DNA of 64,000 nucleotides from Clostridium gasigenes (GTDB lineage Bacteria; Bacillota; Clostridia; Clostridiales; Clostridiaceae), in the NCBI RefSeq assembly GCF_900104115.1, contig NZ_FNJM01000001.1, forward strand, positions 62,001-126,000, read 5' to 3'. Each line of letters starts with the position of its first letter. The first letter of the stretch is position 1. Shown here in pieces: positions 16,444 through 25,700 of this stretch. The notes beneath the pieces are model-generated. The model did no database searches. It was given only the letters and a program-made list of their open reading frames with translations, and had not been told where the DNA came from. Position numbers and translations under genes: made by a program.

Positions 16444-16539
16444 ATGAGTATTGAAAGTGATATATTAATTATTAGTAAGAAAAATAAAAAAGTTATGGAT
16501 AAATGTATAGTAATTAGTTATTTTGAAAAAGATTACTGA
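16444..16539 (+). CDS. Small ORF between T-box and brnQ (31 aa)
   Basis: ATG after AGGGGGAA, 31 codons, beginning MSIESDILIISKKNKK and ending in FEKDY. The same ribosome site and MSIES start follow T-box copy 1, where the frame is broken after 9 codons. No family is recognised. It may be a real small protein, the remnant of an amino-acid biosynthesis gene once controlled by this T-box, or a translational spacer before brnQ, which starts 25 bases later. Confidence 0.4.
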   Translation: MSIESDILIISKKNKKVMDKCIVISYFEKDY

Positions 16540-16564
16540 CAATTAAAAAAGGGGGCAATTTAAA

Positions 16565-17923
16565 ATGAATAAATTATCAAAGAAGGATTTAGTATTTATA
16601 AGCTTAATGCTTTTCTCATTATTTTTTGGTGCTGGAAACTTAATATTTCCACCATTTTTAGGACAAACAGCAGGGAATCAATCTTGGATTGCAATGCTAG
16701 GATTTTTTATAACAGCAGTAGGATTTCCTGTTTTAGGGGTAATAGCAGTAGCAAAATCAGGTGGGTTAAATAATTTAGCAAAAAGAGTTAATCCAATATT
16801 TGCAGCAATATTTACAGTTCTTATATATTTATCAATAGGACCCTGCTTAGGTATTCCAAGAGCTGGAAGTTTACCTTTTGAAATGGCGGTATCACCATAT
16901 CTGCCACAAGGTGTATCAAAAACATTAGCATTGTTTTTATTTACATTAGTATTTTTCTTAGTGGCATATTGGCTTTCTTTATCACCAGCTAAGCTAGTTG
17001 ATCGTATGGGTAAGGTTTTAACGCCTATATTATTAATATTAATTTCACTTGTTTTCATAGCAGGTGTATTTAAACCATTAGGTGGTTATGGACAACCAAC
17101 AGGGGACTATATGGCCTCACCATTTGTTAAAGGATTCTTAGAAGGCTATTTAACAATGGATACAATAGCAGCTTTAAATTTTGGGATAGTTATTGCCTGG
17201 GCAATAAAATCTAAAGGTGTTAAGGATGAAAAAGTAATGGTTTCAGCATCTATAAAGGCGGGCGTAATAGCAGGAATATTATTAGTTATTATTTATTCAA
17301 TGCTAGCTCATTTAGGTGCTACTAGTGGTGGAAGATTTGGAGCAACAGAAAATGGGGCACAAACATTAACAAATGTTATAACTTATATATTTGGGAAACC
17401 AGGAGCTTTGCTACTAGCTGTTATATTTACTTTAGCTTGTTTAACAACTTGTGTTGGGCTTATAACTTCATGTAGTCAATATTTTATGACATTAACTAGT
17501 AAAATATCATATAAGAATTGGGTTAGAATACTATCTCTTTCAAGTATGACTCTTGCAAATATGGGGCTGACAAAAATACTTGCAATATCAGTACCTGTAT
17601 TAAATGCAATTTATCCAATATCAATAATGCTTATAGTACTTGCAATGGTAGATAATTTTTTAAAAGGGAATTCGACAGTTTATAGTTTAACAATATTATT
17701 TACAGGTGTAGTAAGTATAGTTGATGCATTAGGACAAGTAGGGATAAAGTTAGGATTTGTAATGGATTTATGCAGCAAATTACCACTTTATTCACAAGGG
17801 TTAGGATGGATAGTTCCTGCAATTGTAGGCTTAATATTAGGTGTAATAATTAAAGTTGTTAAAGAAAAATTTGCAAATAATAAATTAGTAGAAAGTGCAG
17901 ATATTTATGCTGAAATTAGATAA
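16565..17923 (+). CDS. brnQ: Branched-chain amino acid:cation symporter
   Basis: A 452-residue membrane protein of the LIVCS family with about twelve helices. The opening FISLMLFSLFFGAGNLIFPP and the GPCLGIPRAG segment are typical of BrnQ, which imports Leu, Ile and Val with Na+ or H+. The T-box directly upstream with an apparent Ile specifier gives independent support for a branched-chain substrate. Ribosome site GGGGG. A hairpin terminator lies at 17993-18034. A second importer for the same amino acids (livJHMGF) is at the end of the window. Confidence 0.92.
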   Translation: MNKLSKKDLVFISLMLFSLFFGAGNLIFPPFLGQTAGNQSWIAMLGFFITAVGFPVLGVIAVAKSGGLNNLAKRVNPIFAAIFTVLIYLSIGPCLGIPRAGSLPFEMAVSPYLPQGVSKTLALFLFTLVFFLVAYWLSLSPAKLVDRMGKVLTPILLILISLVFIAGVFKPLGGYGQPTGDYMASPFVKGFLEGYLTMDTIAALNFGIVIAWAIKSKGVKDEKVMVSASIKAGVIAGILLVIIYSMLAHLGATSGGRFGATENGAQTLTNVITYIFGKPGALLLAVIFTLACLTTCVGLITSCSQYFMTLTSKISYKNWVRILSLSSMTLANMGLTKILAISVPVLNAIYPISIMLIVLAMVDNFLKGNSTVYSLTILFTGVVSIVDALGQVGIKLGFVMDLCSKLPLYSQGLGWIVPAIVGLILGVIIKVVKEKFANNKLVESADIYAEIR

Positions 17924-17984
17924 GGCATATTTAAAAAAACAACAGACCAATATTTCTGATAATTACTAGTTGTATATTAAATGC
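17921..17984. repeat. Dispersed palindromic repeat, copy after brnQ
   Basis: AAGGCATATTTAAAAAAACA, then ACAGACCAATATT, ATTACTAGTTG and an ATTAAATGC end. It is a diverged copy of the intergenic family starting at the brnQ stop. Confidence 0.45.
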
Positions 17985-17992
17985 AATTATAA

Positions 17993-18034
17993 ATAAGCTA
18001 CGTTGCTATCAATTTATTTAGCGACGTAGCTTAT
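17993..18034 (+). terminator. Terminator after brnQ
   Basis: ATAAGCTACGTTGCTA pairs with TAGCGACGTAGCTTAT (one G-T pair), loop of about 10 bases, weak T tract. Confidence 0.55.
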
Positions 18035-18108
18035 AAAAATTGATTGTATGGCAAATTTAGGATAACATATAGTGGTATAGATTTAAAGCTTGTTAGGGAG
18101 TGAGAGAT

Positions 18109-18777
18109 TTGCAAAAGATTTTAATTATTGAAGATACTGAGAAAATTAGAAATGAACTTAAAGAATTATTAATTAGATATGGTTATGAAGTCGAAGCACC
18201 AAGTGATTTGGATAATATTGTTGATCATGTAAATAAAGAAAAACCACATTTAATATTATTAGATATAAATTTACCTGTTTATGATGGGTATTATATATGT
18301 AGAGAAATTAGAAAGACATGTGATGTTCCTATAATAATAGTTACAAGTAGGGACAGTGAAATGGACGAGCTTATGAGTATGAATTTAGGTGCAGATGATT
18401 TTGTTACTAAGCCTTACAATATTCAAATTTTATTAGCACGTATAGCATCAATAATTAAGAGAACCTATAAAAACAATATTTCAGATGTTTTGATTTATAA
18501 AGAGTTAACTTTAAATTTATCAAGGGGAACTATTTCAGTGGATAATTCTGAGTTTGAAATAACTAAAAATGAACATAAAATACTTAATTGTTTAATGAAG
18601 AATAAAGGTAATATAGTAACTCGAGATGAGTTAATGGAATATCTATGGACTTCTGAATTATTTATAGATGATAATACACTAACTGTAAATGTAAATAGGT
18701 TAAGAAAAACTCTACAAAATACAGGGATGAAAGATGCAATAGAAACTAGAAGGGGAATAGGGTATATAATGCCATGA
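18109..18777 (+). CDS. OmpR-family response regulator (BceR-like)
   Basis: A 222-residue response regulator: receiver domain with IIEDTEKI, phospho-acceptor Asp in ILLDINLPVYDG and the conserved Lys in VTKPYN, followed by a winged-helix output with EITKNEHKILNCLMKNKG and VNRLRKTLQ. The TTG at 18109 with AGGGAG 8 bases upstream is chosen over a GTG at 18100 that overlaps the ribosome site. It overlaps the kinase gene by 4 bases. With the kinase and the ABC transporter downstream it forms a Bce-type module that senses and answers cell-wall-active peptides such as bacitracin. Confidence 0.85.
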   Translation: MQKILIIEDTEKIRNELKELLIRYGYEVEAPSDLDNIVDHVNKEKPHLILLDINLPVYDGYYICREIRKTCDVPIIIVTSRDSEMDELMSMNLGADDFVTKPYNIQILLARIASIIKRTYKNNISDVLIYKELTLNLSRGTISVDNSEFEITKNEHKILNCLMKNKGNIVTRDELMEYLWTSELFIDDNTLTVNVNRLRKTLQNTGMKDAIETRRGIGYIMP

Positions 18778-19790
18778 ATTTTATAAGTTACATAAAAAAT
18801 AAGATTATACTTTTAGGTATTAATTTAATGATATTTCTTTTCTTTAGTTTTTTATTTTATATTTATAAGGTGGATTTAGCCTTTATTATTTTAATATTTA
18901 TAATATGGTTATTACCAATAGTAAGCTATTTAGTAATTGATTATTATAATAGAAAACAATATTATAAAATTGTTTTATCTTCATTAGACAACTTAGATAA
19001 AAAAACATTGATTGGAGAAGTTATAGAAGAATCTTCATTTGTGGATGGGCAAATTTTATATACTGTTATAAAAGAGATAAGTAAATATATGAATGATGAA
19101 ATAAGTAAAGAAAGATTTTCAAAGCAAGAATATAGAGAGTATATTGAAACCTGGGTTCACGAAATCAAAATACCAATATCATCTAGCAAACTTGTAATAG
19201 AAAATAATAAGCATAAGTCTACCTTGAGTATTTTAGAAGAATTGAATAAAGTTGAAGGATTAATAGATCAAGCTCTTTATTATGCTAGAAGTAATGATGT
19301 TGAGAAGGATTATATAATTAAAGAATTTTATTTAAAATCCTGTATAAATACTGTTATAAAAAAGAATTCCAAATATTTTATACAAAATAAAATTAAGTTA
19401 GAAATGGATGAAATTAAAGAAACTGTATTTAGTGATGTTAAATGGGTGGAGTTTATATTAAATCAAATAATTAATAATTCTATAAAATATTCCAAGATAA
19501 AAGATTCAGTAATAAAAATATATACTATAAAAAATGAACATAGTGTTATTCTTTATATTGAGGATAACGGCATAGGCATCGAAGAAAAGGATATAAGAAA
19601 AGTATTTACTAAGGGTTTTACGGGGGCGTCGGGAAGAGTTTATGAGAAATCTACAGGTATAGGTTTATATCTATGTAAAAAGCTTTGCAAAAAAATAGGA
19701 TTAACTATTAATATAAGTTCCCAAATAAATAAAGGAACAAAAGTAGAAATTATATTTCCAAAAAGTAAAATGATGATTTTAGAGTCGTAA
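18774..19790 (+). CDS. Intramembrane-sensing histidine kinase (BceS-like)
   Basis: A 338-residue kinase with two N-terminal membrane helices and almost no extracellular loop, the hallmark of BceS-type kinases that read the state of their ABC transporter. His is in EYIETWVHEIKIPISS; the ATPase part has NQIINNSIKYSK, DNGIGIEEKDIRKVF and STGIGLYLCKKLCKK. ATGA overlap with the regulator gene. The ABC pair follows after about 265 bases, consistent with a Bce module whose transporter has its own regulated promoter. That gap holds no clear gene; an 18-codon ORF there is not convincing. Confidence 0.85.
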   Translation: MNFISYIKNKIILLGINLMIFLFFSFLFYIYKVDLAFIILIFIIWLLPIVSYLVIDYYNRKQYYKIVLSSLDNLDKKTLIGEVIEESSFVDGQILYTVIKEISKYMNDEISKERFSKQEYREYIETWVHEIKIPISSSKLVIENNKHKSTLSILEELNKVEGLIDQALYYARSNDVEKDYIIKEFYLKSCINTVIKKNSKYFIQNKIKLEMDEIKETVFSDVKWVEFILNQIINNSIKYSKIKDSVIKIYTIKNEHSVILYIEDNGIGIEEKDIRKVFTKGFTGASGRVYEKSTGIGLYLCKKLCKKIGLTINISSQINKGTKVEIIFPKSKMMILES

Positions 19791-20055
19791 AATTTACGAC
19801 TCTATTACTTTACCATATCTTAAAAAAAATCTAATGTGACAATAATGTAAGTTCATTGTAAGGATAACTTATTACTGAAAATGGTGATTTGCTTTAAAAT
19901 AATAAATGTAGCTACTACTTAAAGATTTATGTGTAAAGTAGGTAGCTAAATGAAAAAGACTAGAAAATATATAAGAAAGATAAGTAAACTGAAAAAATCA
20001 CAATAATAAAGAATTATGATTTATTTGAAGAACTTAATAAGGGGAGGAAATTTAA

Positions 20056-20823
20056 ATGGCAACTATATTAAAAGTAGAGAAAATTGAAAAATATTATGGA
20101 AATAAGGGAAATGTAACTAAGGCAGTAGATAATATTTCTTTTGAAGTTGAAGAGGGAGAGCTAATAGGAATAATGGGGCCTTCAGGTAGTGGGAAAACTA
20201 CTTTGCTTAATTGTATTGCAACAATAGATACTGTTACTAGTGGTCATATATTTATAGATGGAGAAGATATAACAAGTTTAAAATCAAAGGATATAGAAAA
20301 ATTTAGACGTGAAAAATTAGGTTTTATATTTCAAGATTTTAATTTATTAGATACTTTAACTGCTTACGAAAATATAGCTTTAGCATTAACTATTTTAAGA
20401 GAAAAGCCTAGTGTTATAGATGAAAAAGTTAAAGAAGTAGCAAAGAAACTTGAAATTTTAGATACTTTAAATAAATTTCCTTATCAGTTATCAGGTGGGC
20501 AAAAACAAAGAGTGGCATGTTCAAGAGCAATAGTTACAAACCCAACACTAATACTGGCAGATGAACCAACGGGAGCACTTGATTCTAAATCAGCTAGAAT
20601 GTTGCTTGAAGCTTTAGATAATTTAAATAAGACACTTAATGCAACTATTGCAATAATAACACATGATGCTTTTACGGCTAGTTATTGTAAAAGAATATTA
20701 TTTGTTAAGGATGGAAAAGTATTTAATGAATTAATAAGGGGAACTGATAGTCGAAAAGAATTCTTTAATAAAATAATTGAAGTAGTAACATTACTTGGAG
20801 GTGACTCAGAAAATGTACTTTAA
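20056..20823 (+). CDS. BceA-like ABC transporter ATPase
   Basis: A 255-residue MacB/LolD-class ATPase: Walker A MGPSGSGKTT, Q-loop FQDFNLLDTL, signature LSGGQKQRVA, Walker B LILADEPTGALDS and switch His in IITHD. It pairs with the long FtsX-domain permease encoded next (11-base overlap), as in BceAB/VraDE systems that free lipid-cycle targets from antimicrobial peptides. Start at ATG after GGGGAGG. Confidence 0.9.
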   Translation: MATILKVEKIEKYYGNKGNVTKAVDNISFEVEEGELIGIMGPSGSGKTTLLNCIATIDTVTSGHIFIDGEDITSLKSKDIEKFRREKLGFIFQDFNLLDTLTAYENIALALTILREKPSVIDEKVKEVAKKLEILDTLNKFPYQLSGGQKQRVACSRAIVTNPTLILADEPTGALDSKSARMLLEALDNLNKTLNATIAIITHDAFTASYCKRILFVKDGKVFNELIRGTDSRKEFFNKIIEVVTLLGGDSENVL

Positions 20824-22825
20824 TTTATCAATAAGAAATGTTAAAAGAAGCTTTAGGGATTATTTAATATATTTTTTAACTATAACATTTGGAGTATGTA
20901 TATTCTATACCTTTAATTCAATAGAATCTCAACAAGCTATGCTCGAGTTATCGGAAGTGCAAATGAGTATAATGAAAATGCTAACAAATATGATTTCAGG
21001 GGTATCAGTATTTATTTCATTTATTTTAGGATTTTTAATAATATATGCAAATAGATTCTTAATAAGAAAAAGAAAAAAAGAACTAGGTATATATGTATCC
21101 CTTGGTATGGGAAAAGGTAAAATATCTTCATTATTAGTATTTGAGACAATATTAATAGGTTTAATTTCTTTAGTTACAGGGTTGGTACTTGGGGTGATTT
21201 TATCACAAGGGCTATCAGCATTAACAGCAAAGTTATTTTTAGTAGATTTAAATAAATATAAATTTGTATTTTCAAGTTCAGCTATGATTAAAACAATAAT
21301 ATATTTTGGAATTATGTTCTTGTTAGTTATGATATTTAATTCATTTACAATAACTAAATATAAATTAGTAGATTTATTAAATGCATCAAAGAAAAGTGAG
21401 GATTTAAAAGGTAAAAATATTTATGTTTCAGTATTTTTATTTATTATATCTCTTACTTCTTTAGGAATAGCTTATTATCTTATTATACAAAATAGATTAG
21501 CAGCTACGGATAAATGGTTTTGGTTGTCTATAGTGTTGGGTATTATTGGTACATTCTTATTCTTTAGATCATTAGCAGGATTTGCTTTGAAGCTTATTCA
21601 ATCTAATAAAAAATTATATTTAAAAAACTTAAATATGTTTACCCTAAGACAAATAAATAGTAAGGTTAACACAACATTTATATCAATGTCCTTTATATGT
21701 TTAATGTTATTTTTAGCTATTTGCATACTTTCATCAGGGCTTTCAATTAAGAATGCTTCAGATGAAAATATAAAGTTTTTAACACCATATGATGCTACAT
21801 TTAAGATGGATTTATTGAAAAACCCAGAAGGTGGAAAAGTAGAGACTGTAATAAAGGAAATGGCAGGCATTGATATAAAATTATATTCTGATAATTATAG
21901 TGAATTAGATGTATATAATTCAGATGTAATGTTTAAAGAAATAATTAAAGATACAACAGACCCATCAGTAAAAAGTAAACTTGAAGTTCTAATGGATTTT
22001 AATGTTCAGATAATAAAAGTTTCAGAGTTTAATAAAGCAATGAAACTACAAAATGAAAATGAAGTTACATTAAAAAAGGATGATGTGTTATTTTTAAATA
22101 ACTTTAAGATTGTTGAATCTTCAATAAATGAATTCTTAAAAAATAATAGTAGTATAAATATAAATGGAGAAAATTATAATTTAAATTCTAAAAAAACTAT
22201 TTGTGAAAATATAGAAACAACAATGATGGAAGGGAATTTTTTAACATTTATATTGCCAGATGAAAAAGTACAAGGGGTAACACCTGTAAAGCGAATTCTT
22301 AATCTAAACTATAAAGATGATAAAAAGGAGCAGGAATCATTATTACAAAAAGATATGACTAGATTAATGAATGATAATAATAGTGAGGATAAGTTGAAAG
22401 CTATAGATGGAGATACTAGACAGATAGCTATTGAATCTAGGAGTGGATTATCAACAACTATAGTATATCTTGGAATATATTTAGGTATAATATTTTTAAT
22501 TACAAGTGGAGCAGTTCTAGCAATACAACAATTGTCAGAAGCCGCAGATAATAAATGTAGATATGAGGCATTAAATAAAATAGGTGTTGATAGAAAAATG
22601 AGAAATAAATCAATATTTGTTCAAATACTAATTTACTTTATGATGCCACTATCATTAGCAGTAGTTCATTCAATAGTAGGAATGTATGTAGCAAATGAAG
22701 TTGTAGTAATATTTGGAGGAGCAAATAGTTTTAATGCATCCTTAATTACGGGCGGGGTAATATGTATTATATATGGAGCATATTTTCTAGCAACTTATAA
22801 TGGATGTAAAAATGCTATAAAATAG
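20813..22825 (+). CDS. BceB-like ABC transporter permease
   Basis: A 670-residue permease with FtsX-type membrane helices near the N-terminus (about 15-170), further helices to about 310, a large extracytoplasmic domain (about 310-530) and three C-terminal helices. Ten helices with a long domain between helices 7 and 8 is the BceB layout, in which that domain binds the peptide or its lipid complex. The start at 20813 follows GGAGGTGA by 8 bases; a GTG at 20795 overlaps that site. The target peptide cannot be read from sequence. Confidence 0.85.
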   Translation: MYFNLSIRNVKRSFRDYLIYFLTITFGVCIFYTFNSIESQQAMLELSEVQMSIMKMLTNMISGVSVFISFILGFLIIYANRFLIRKRKKELGIYVSLGMGKGKISSLLVFETILIGLISLVTGLVLGVILSQGLSALTAKLFLVDLNKYKFVFSSSAMIKTIIYFGIMFLLVMIFNSFTITKYKLVDLLNASKKSEDLKGKNIYVSVFLFIISLTSLGIAYYLIIQNRLAATDKWFWLSIVLGIIGTFLFFRSLAGFALKLIQSNKKLYLKNLNMFTLRQINSKVNTTFISMSFICLMLFLAICILSSGLSIKNASDENIKFLTPYDATFKMDLLKNPEGGKVETVIKEMAGIDIKLYSDNYSELDVYNSDVMFKEIIKDTTDPSVKSKLEVLMDFNVQIIKVSEFNKAMKLQNENEVTLKKDDVLFLNNFKIVESSINEFLKNNSSININGENYNLNSKKTICENIETTMMEGNFLTFILPDEKVQGVTPVKRILNLNYKDDKKEQESLLQKDMTRLMNDNNSEDKLKAIDGDTRQIAIESRSGLSTTIVYLGIYLGIIFLITSGAVLAIQQLSEAADNKCRYEALNKIGVDRKMRNKSIFVQILIYFMMPLSLAVVHSIVGMYVANEVVVIFGGANSFNASLITGGVICIIYGAYFLATYNGCKNAIK

Positions 22826-22837
22826 TTGGGAGAGAGA

Positions 22838-22882
22838 TTCCTATGATAATGGGAGAATGAAAATTCAATCTTATCATAGGAA
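22838..22882 (+). terminator. Hairpin after bceB-like gene
   Basis: TTCCTATGATAA pairs with TTATCATAGGAA, followed by CCTCTTTTAATTT. It lies between converging genes and can serve both strands. Confidence 0.6.
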
Positions 22883-22918
22883 CCTCTTTTAATTTATTTT
22901 TATTAATCAGTAACTTAA

Positions 22919-23749
22919 TTATATTGACCAATATTTTGGGCGAACTATAACATTGGGTAGTTTTGTATGGGAATCGCCCTTGGCTACATTAATTTGAGAT
23001 TGAGTAAGAAAAATACTATTTGATAGATTAGCTCCACTAAGATCAGCGTCTCTCAAATCAGCTCCAATAAAATCAGCCCCACTTAAATCAACATTTCTAA
23101 GATTCGACGCTATAAGGCATGCTCCTCTTAAATCGGCACCTATAAGATTAGTTTTTCTCAAGTCTTTTCCAAAATAAGATTTCATTTTTGAATTGACTTT
23201 CTTTTCTCTACAAGCTTTAGTTCGAACTAGCTCACTAGTATTTTTAAGAAATATATTGGCCTTATTTCGATAAGCCACAACATCTAATTCTAAAAGAGAA
23301 TCAATGTTAAGAAGAGTAAGATGTTCAATATCATCTATTAATGAAACTATTTCCTCTTTTATGCTATAATCTGTTTGTAGGCCAAGTGCTTGGTTAATAT
23401 ACCATAGCATTTCATGGAGCTGCCTCATAATCAAGAATGCATCAAACATTCTATTGGCTGATTCTGGTTTTTGTCTCCAGTCATTGCCACCACATGTAAC
23501 TTGAGCTACCTTTTGACCTGCACCAAAACAATCATAAGCGGTGCATCCTTTAAGACCTTTACTCCTAAGAGTTTTATGAACAGAGCAAGTAAAATTAGAT
23601 TGTAAGTTTATGCAAGCCTTACCAGCGTCTTTATTTATGGGGAAGCCCTCGGAAGCTGAAAAGTACAATGCTATACAGCATAATCCAAAACATTTTTCAC
23701 AATCAACTTTCAACTCTTTATTATATTTATCTTCATGTGTATATACCAT
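22919..23749 (-). CDS. Pentapeptide-repeat protein with Cys-rich N-terminus
   Basis: About 276 residues. The N-terminus is Cys-rich (VDCEKCFGLCC, then CINLQSNFTCSVH, GCTAYDCFGAGQ), a possible metal site. A helical middle follows, and from about residue 200 a run of A(D/N)Lxx pentapeptides (LIGADLRGACLIASNLRNVD and onward) makes a right-handed beta helix. This combination is a recognised family in Bacilli and Clostridia with no firm function; plain pentapeptide proteins can mimic DNA and protect gyrase, but that should not be assumed here. The second ATG (23749) has better spacing from GAGG than the one at 23755. Confidence 0.75.
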   Translation of the reverse strand: MVYTHEDKYNKELKVDCEKCFGLCCIALYFSASEGFPINKDAGKACINLQSNFTCSVHKTLRSKGLKGCTAYDCFGAGQKVAQVTCGGNDWRQKPESANRMFDAFLIMRQLHEMLWYINQALGLQTDYSIKEEIVSLIDDIEHLTLLNIDSLLELDVVAYRNKANIFLKNTSELVRTKACREKKVNSKMKSYFGKDLRKTNLIGADLRGACLIASNLRNVDLSGADFIGADLRDADLSGANLSNSIFLTQSQINVAKGDSHTKLPNVIVRPKYWSI

Positions 23750-24039
23750 ATTCATTTACCTCATATTAAAAAATTATAAATAACTTTTACTTCAAAAGTA
23801 TATATTTTGTATTTCAACAACTGTATAATACTTGTGTAGTTAATTATTACTATTATGTATAAATTATAACATGTTTTTAAAATATCGCACTATTTAATTT
23901 TCAAAGAACCCTTTTATTCACATTCTCTACAAATTTAGAATTATTAACTAAAACTGAGTTGTTTTTAGGTTTTAACCTGTGAATACTTAGCATGGAGATT
24001 GAATTATAATATATTATTATTTAACTTAAGGAGGATTAT

Positions 24040-24234
24040 ATGAAACAATATGAGTATAGAGTAGAACAAATACAAATTGAATTAAAAGGTATTTTTAAAG
24101 CTCTTAAAAGTAAATATAATGAAGAAATTGAGTATAGGCTAAACTTACTTGGTGAGAGAGGGTGGGAACTATCGGGAGTAGATGGAACTTGGTTTTATTT
24201 TAAGAGAGAAGTTAACACCTATCAAAATAAATAG
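24040..24234 (+). CDS. DUF4177-like small protein
   Basis: A 64-residue protein with an excellent AAGGAGG site. It begins YEYRVEQIQIEL and has LNLLGERGWELSGVDGTWFYFKR, the pattern of DUF4177 proteins (a Tyr-rich strand followed by LN-x-LG-x-x-GWEL and a final strand). Function unknown. It stands alone with its own terminator. The 284 bases upstream hold nothing I can identify beyond AT-rich promoter-like DNA. Confidence 0.7.
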   Translation: MKQYEYRVEQIQIELKGIFKALKSKYNEEIEYRLNLLGERGWELSGVDGTWFYFKREVNTYQNK

Positions 24235-24255
24235 ATATAAAAGAATGTAGTTGAT

Positions 24256-24287
24256 AAAATGCCTATAACAATTGTAATAGGCATTTT
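24256..24287 (+). terminator. Terminator after the DUF4177 gene
   Basis: AAAATGCCTAT pairs with ATAGGCATTTT around AACAATTGTA. The stem shares its AGGCAT sequence with the dispersed repeat that abuts it. Confidence 0.65.
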
Positions 24288-24318
24288 ACTAGTTATTTAT
24301 TTTACAATATCTTAAGGC
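24288..24318. repeat. Dispersed palindromic repeat, right arm before the hydrogenase 3' end
   Basis: ACTAGTTATTTATTTTACAA then TATCTTAAGGC, identical to the copy at 56668 over its first 20 bases. Only the right arm is clear. Confidence 0.55.
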
Positions 24319-24332
24319 CTATAATCTAAAAT

Positions 24333-25682
24333 TTAAAAATCACGTTCAAGAATACTAATTTTATCAGGATCTTCAAAATCACTTATAGAATTTATATCAA
24401 GTTTTTCTAAAAGTTCATCAAGAATTTCACTGTGAAGTGGAACTTTTATAGGGGAGTCATAAGCAAATTCATCTACAGCTATTTTCCCTTGTTCTTTAGG
24501 AATCATAGTTTTAGGACCACCAACACATCCACCAACACAACCCATACCTTCAATAAAGTTTGCATCAAGTGTGCCGTTTAAGGCTCTTTCAAGAACTTCT
24601 TTACATTCTTTAACACCAGAAGCTTTAACTGGTCTTAAGTGTTCAAATTTAGTTGGGTAAAGTTCTTCTATAGTTTCAGAAACTGCAATGGAAACACCTC
24701 CACTGCGGGCATAAAGCCTTCCACCACGAGAAGCGTATTCAATAGAAGGAATTCCTTTTAAGTCGTTAGGTTTAATATCTAAGGATCTAAAAATAGAATC
24801 AACTTCCTGGAAAGTTAAAACAAAATCTATAGCACCGACTATATCTTTATCTTTTGCCTCTGCTTTTTTAGCAATACATGGTCCTATAAAGACTACTTTA
24901 GCATCTTTATTAAGCTTTTTAATAACTCTACCAGCTGCAATCATAGGTGATACAGATGGGGATAAATCTGGAATAAGATCTTTGTAAACTTTTTTAAGCA
25001 TTCCAACCCACATAGGGCAACAACAAGAAGTTATCATCAAATCAGTTGGTCCATTTACATGTTTATTAAATTCAACAGCTTCTTTTATAGTTAACATATC
25101 AGCAGCAAAAGCTACTTCTATCATGTCATTAAAACCAATTTTAATAAAGGCTGCTCTTAGCTGATCCATAGTAACATCAGATCCAAATTGACCACTGATA
25201 GAAGGTGCCACAGCTGCAATAACTGTTTCGTTATTTTTTATTAAATCTATTATAGGAACAAATTCTATTTTGTCTAAAAACTTTCCAGATTTACATGCAT
25301 CTACGCATAATCCACAATCAACACAACGTTCATCATCTATATAAGTAGATTTACTTTCTTTATCGTAGCCTATTGCATCAAAAGGACAAGCTGCTTGACA
25401 TTTGAATTTATTATTATCATCTCTAGTACACTCACAATCACACTCTTTAAGTTTTTCAACTATCTTTTTGTTAACAGAATAATTTGTTATTGCTTTCTTT
25501 AAGTTATACATATAATTATTATCATATTCTAGATTAGAACCACATAAAGATGAAATAATAGTAAAGGTTTCTTGGGGAGATTTTTCATGATTTCCCATAA
25601 CACGAGTAAGAGTTTCATCAAAATTACCATCATAATATGATTTAACTAAAAGATTAAACATATCAGCATATTTATTATTCAT
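24333..25682 (-). CDS. [FeFe]-hydrogenase catalytic-domain protein, Group-B-like
   Basis: A 449-residue iron-sulfur protein. Cys81/83/85 and Cys95/99, then CVDCGLCVDAC (Cys120-130), provide ferredoxin-like clusters. The H-cluster region has SCCCPMW (219-225), GPCIAKKAEA (267-276) and GMGCVGGCVGGP (Cys382, Cys386). These replace the TSCCPxW, MPCxxKxxE and MACxxGCxxGGGQ motifs of standard HydA, which I associate with the less-studied Group B (M2-type) hydrogenases. It could evolve or take up H2 with ferredoxin; activity is not proven. The start at 25682 follows GGAGGTAATTGT; an upstream in-frame ATG would add a stray hydrophobic stretch. Monocistronic. Confidence 0.8.
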   Translation of the reverse strand: MNNKYADMFNLLVKSYYDGNFDETLTRVMGNHEKSPQETFTIISSLCGSNLEYDNNYMYNLKKAITNYSVNKKIVEKLKECDCECTRDDNNKFKCQAACPFDAIGYDKESKSTYIDDERCVDCGLCVDACKSGKFLDKIEFVPIIDLIKNNETVIAAVAPSISGQFGSDVTMDQLRAAFIKIGFNDMIEVAFAADMLTIKEAVEFNKHVNGPTDLMITSCCCPMWVGMLKKVYKDLIPDLSPSVSPMIAAGRVIKKLNKDAKVVFIGPCIAKKAEAKDKDIVGAIDFVLTFQEVDSIFRSLDIKPNDLKGIPSIEYASRGGRLYARSGGVSIAVSETIEELYPTKFEHLRPVKASGVKECKEVLERALNGTLDANFIEGMGCVGGCVGGPKTMIPKEQGKIAVDEFAYDSPIKVPLHSEILDELLEKLDINSISDFEDPDKISILERDF

Positions 25683-25700
25683 ACAATTACCTCCAACGAA

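Noticed and set aside
19950-20006. 18-codon Lys-rich ORF upstream of the BceAB-like genes
   Set aside because: No clear ribosome site and too short to judge; probably chance in AT-rich DNA.
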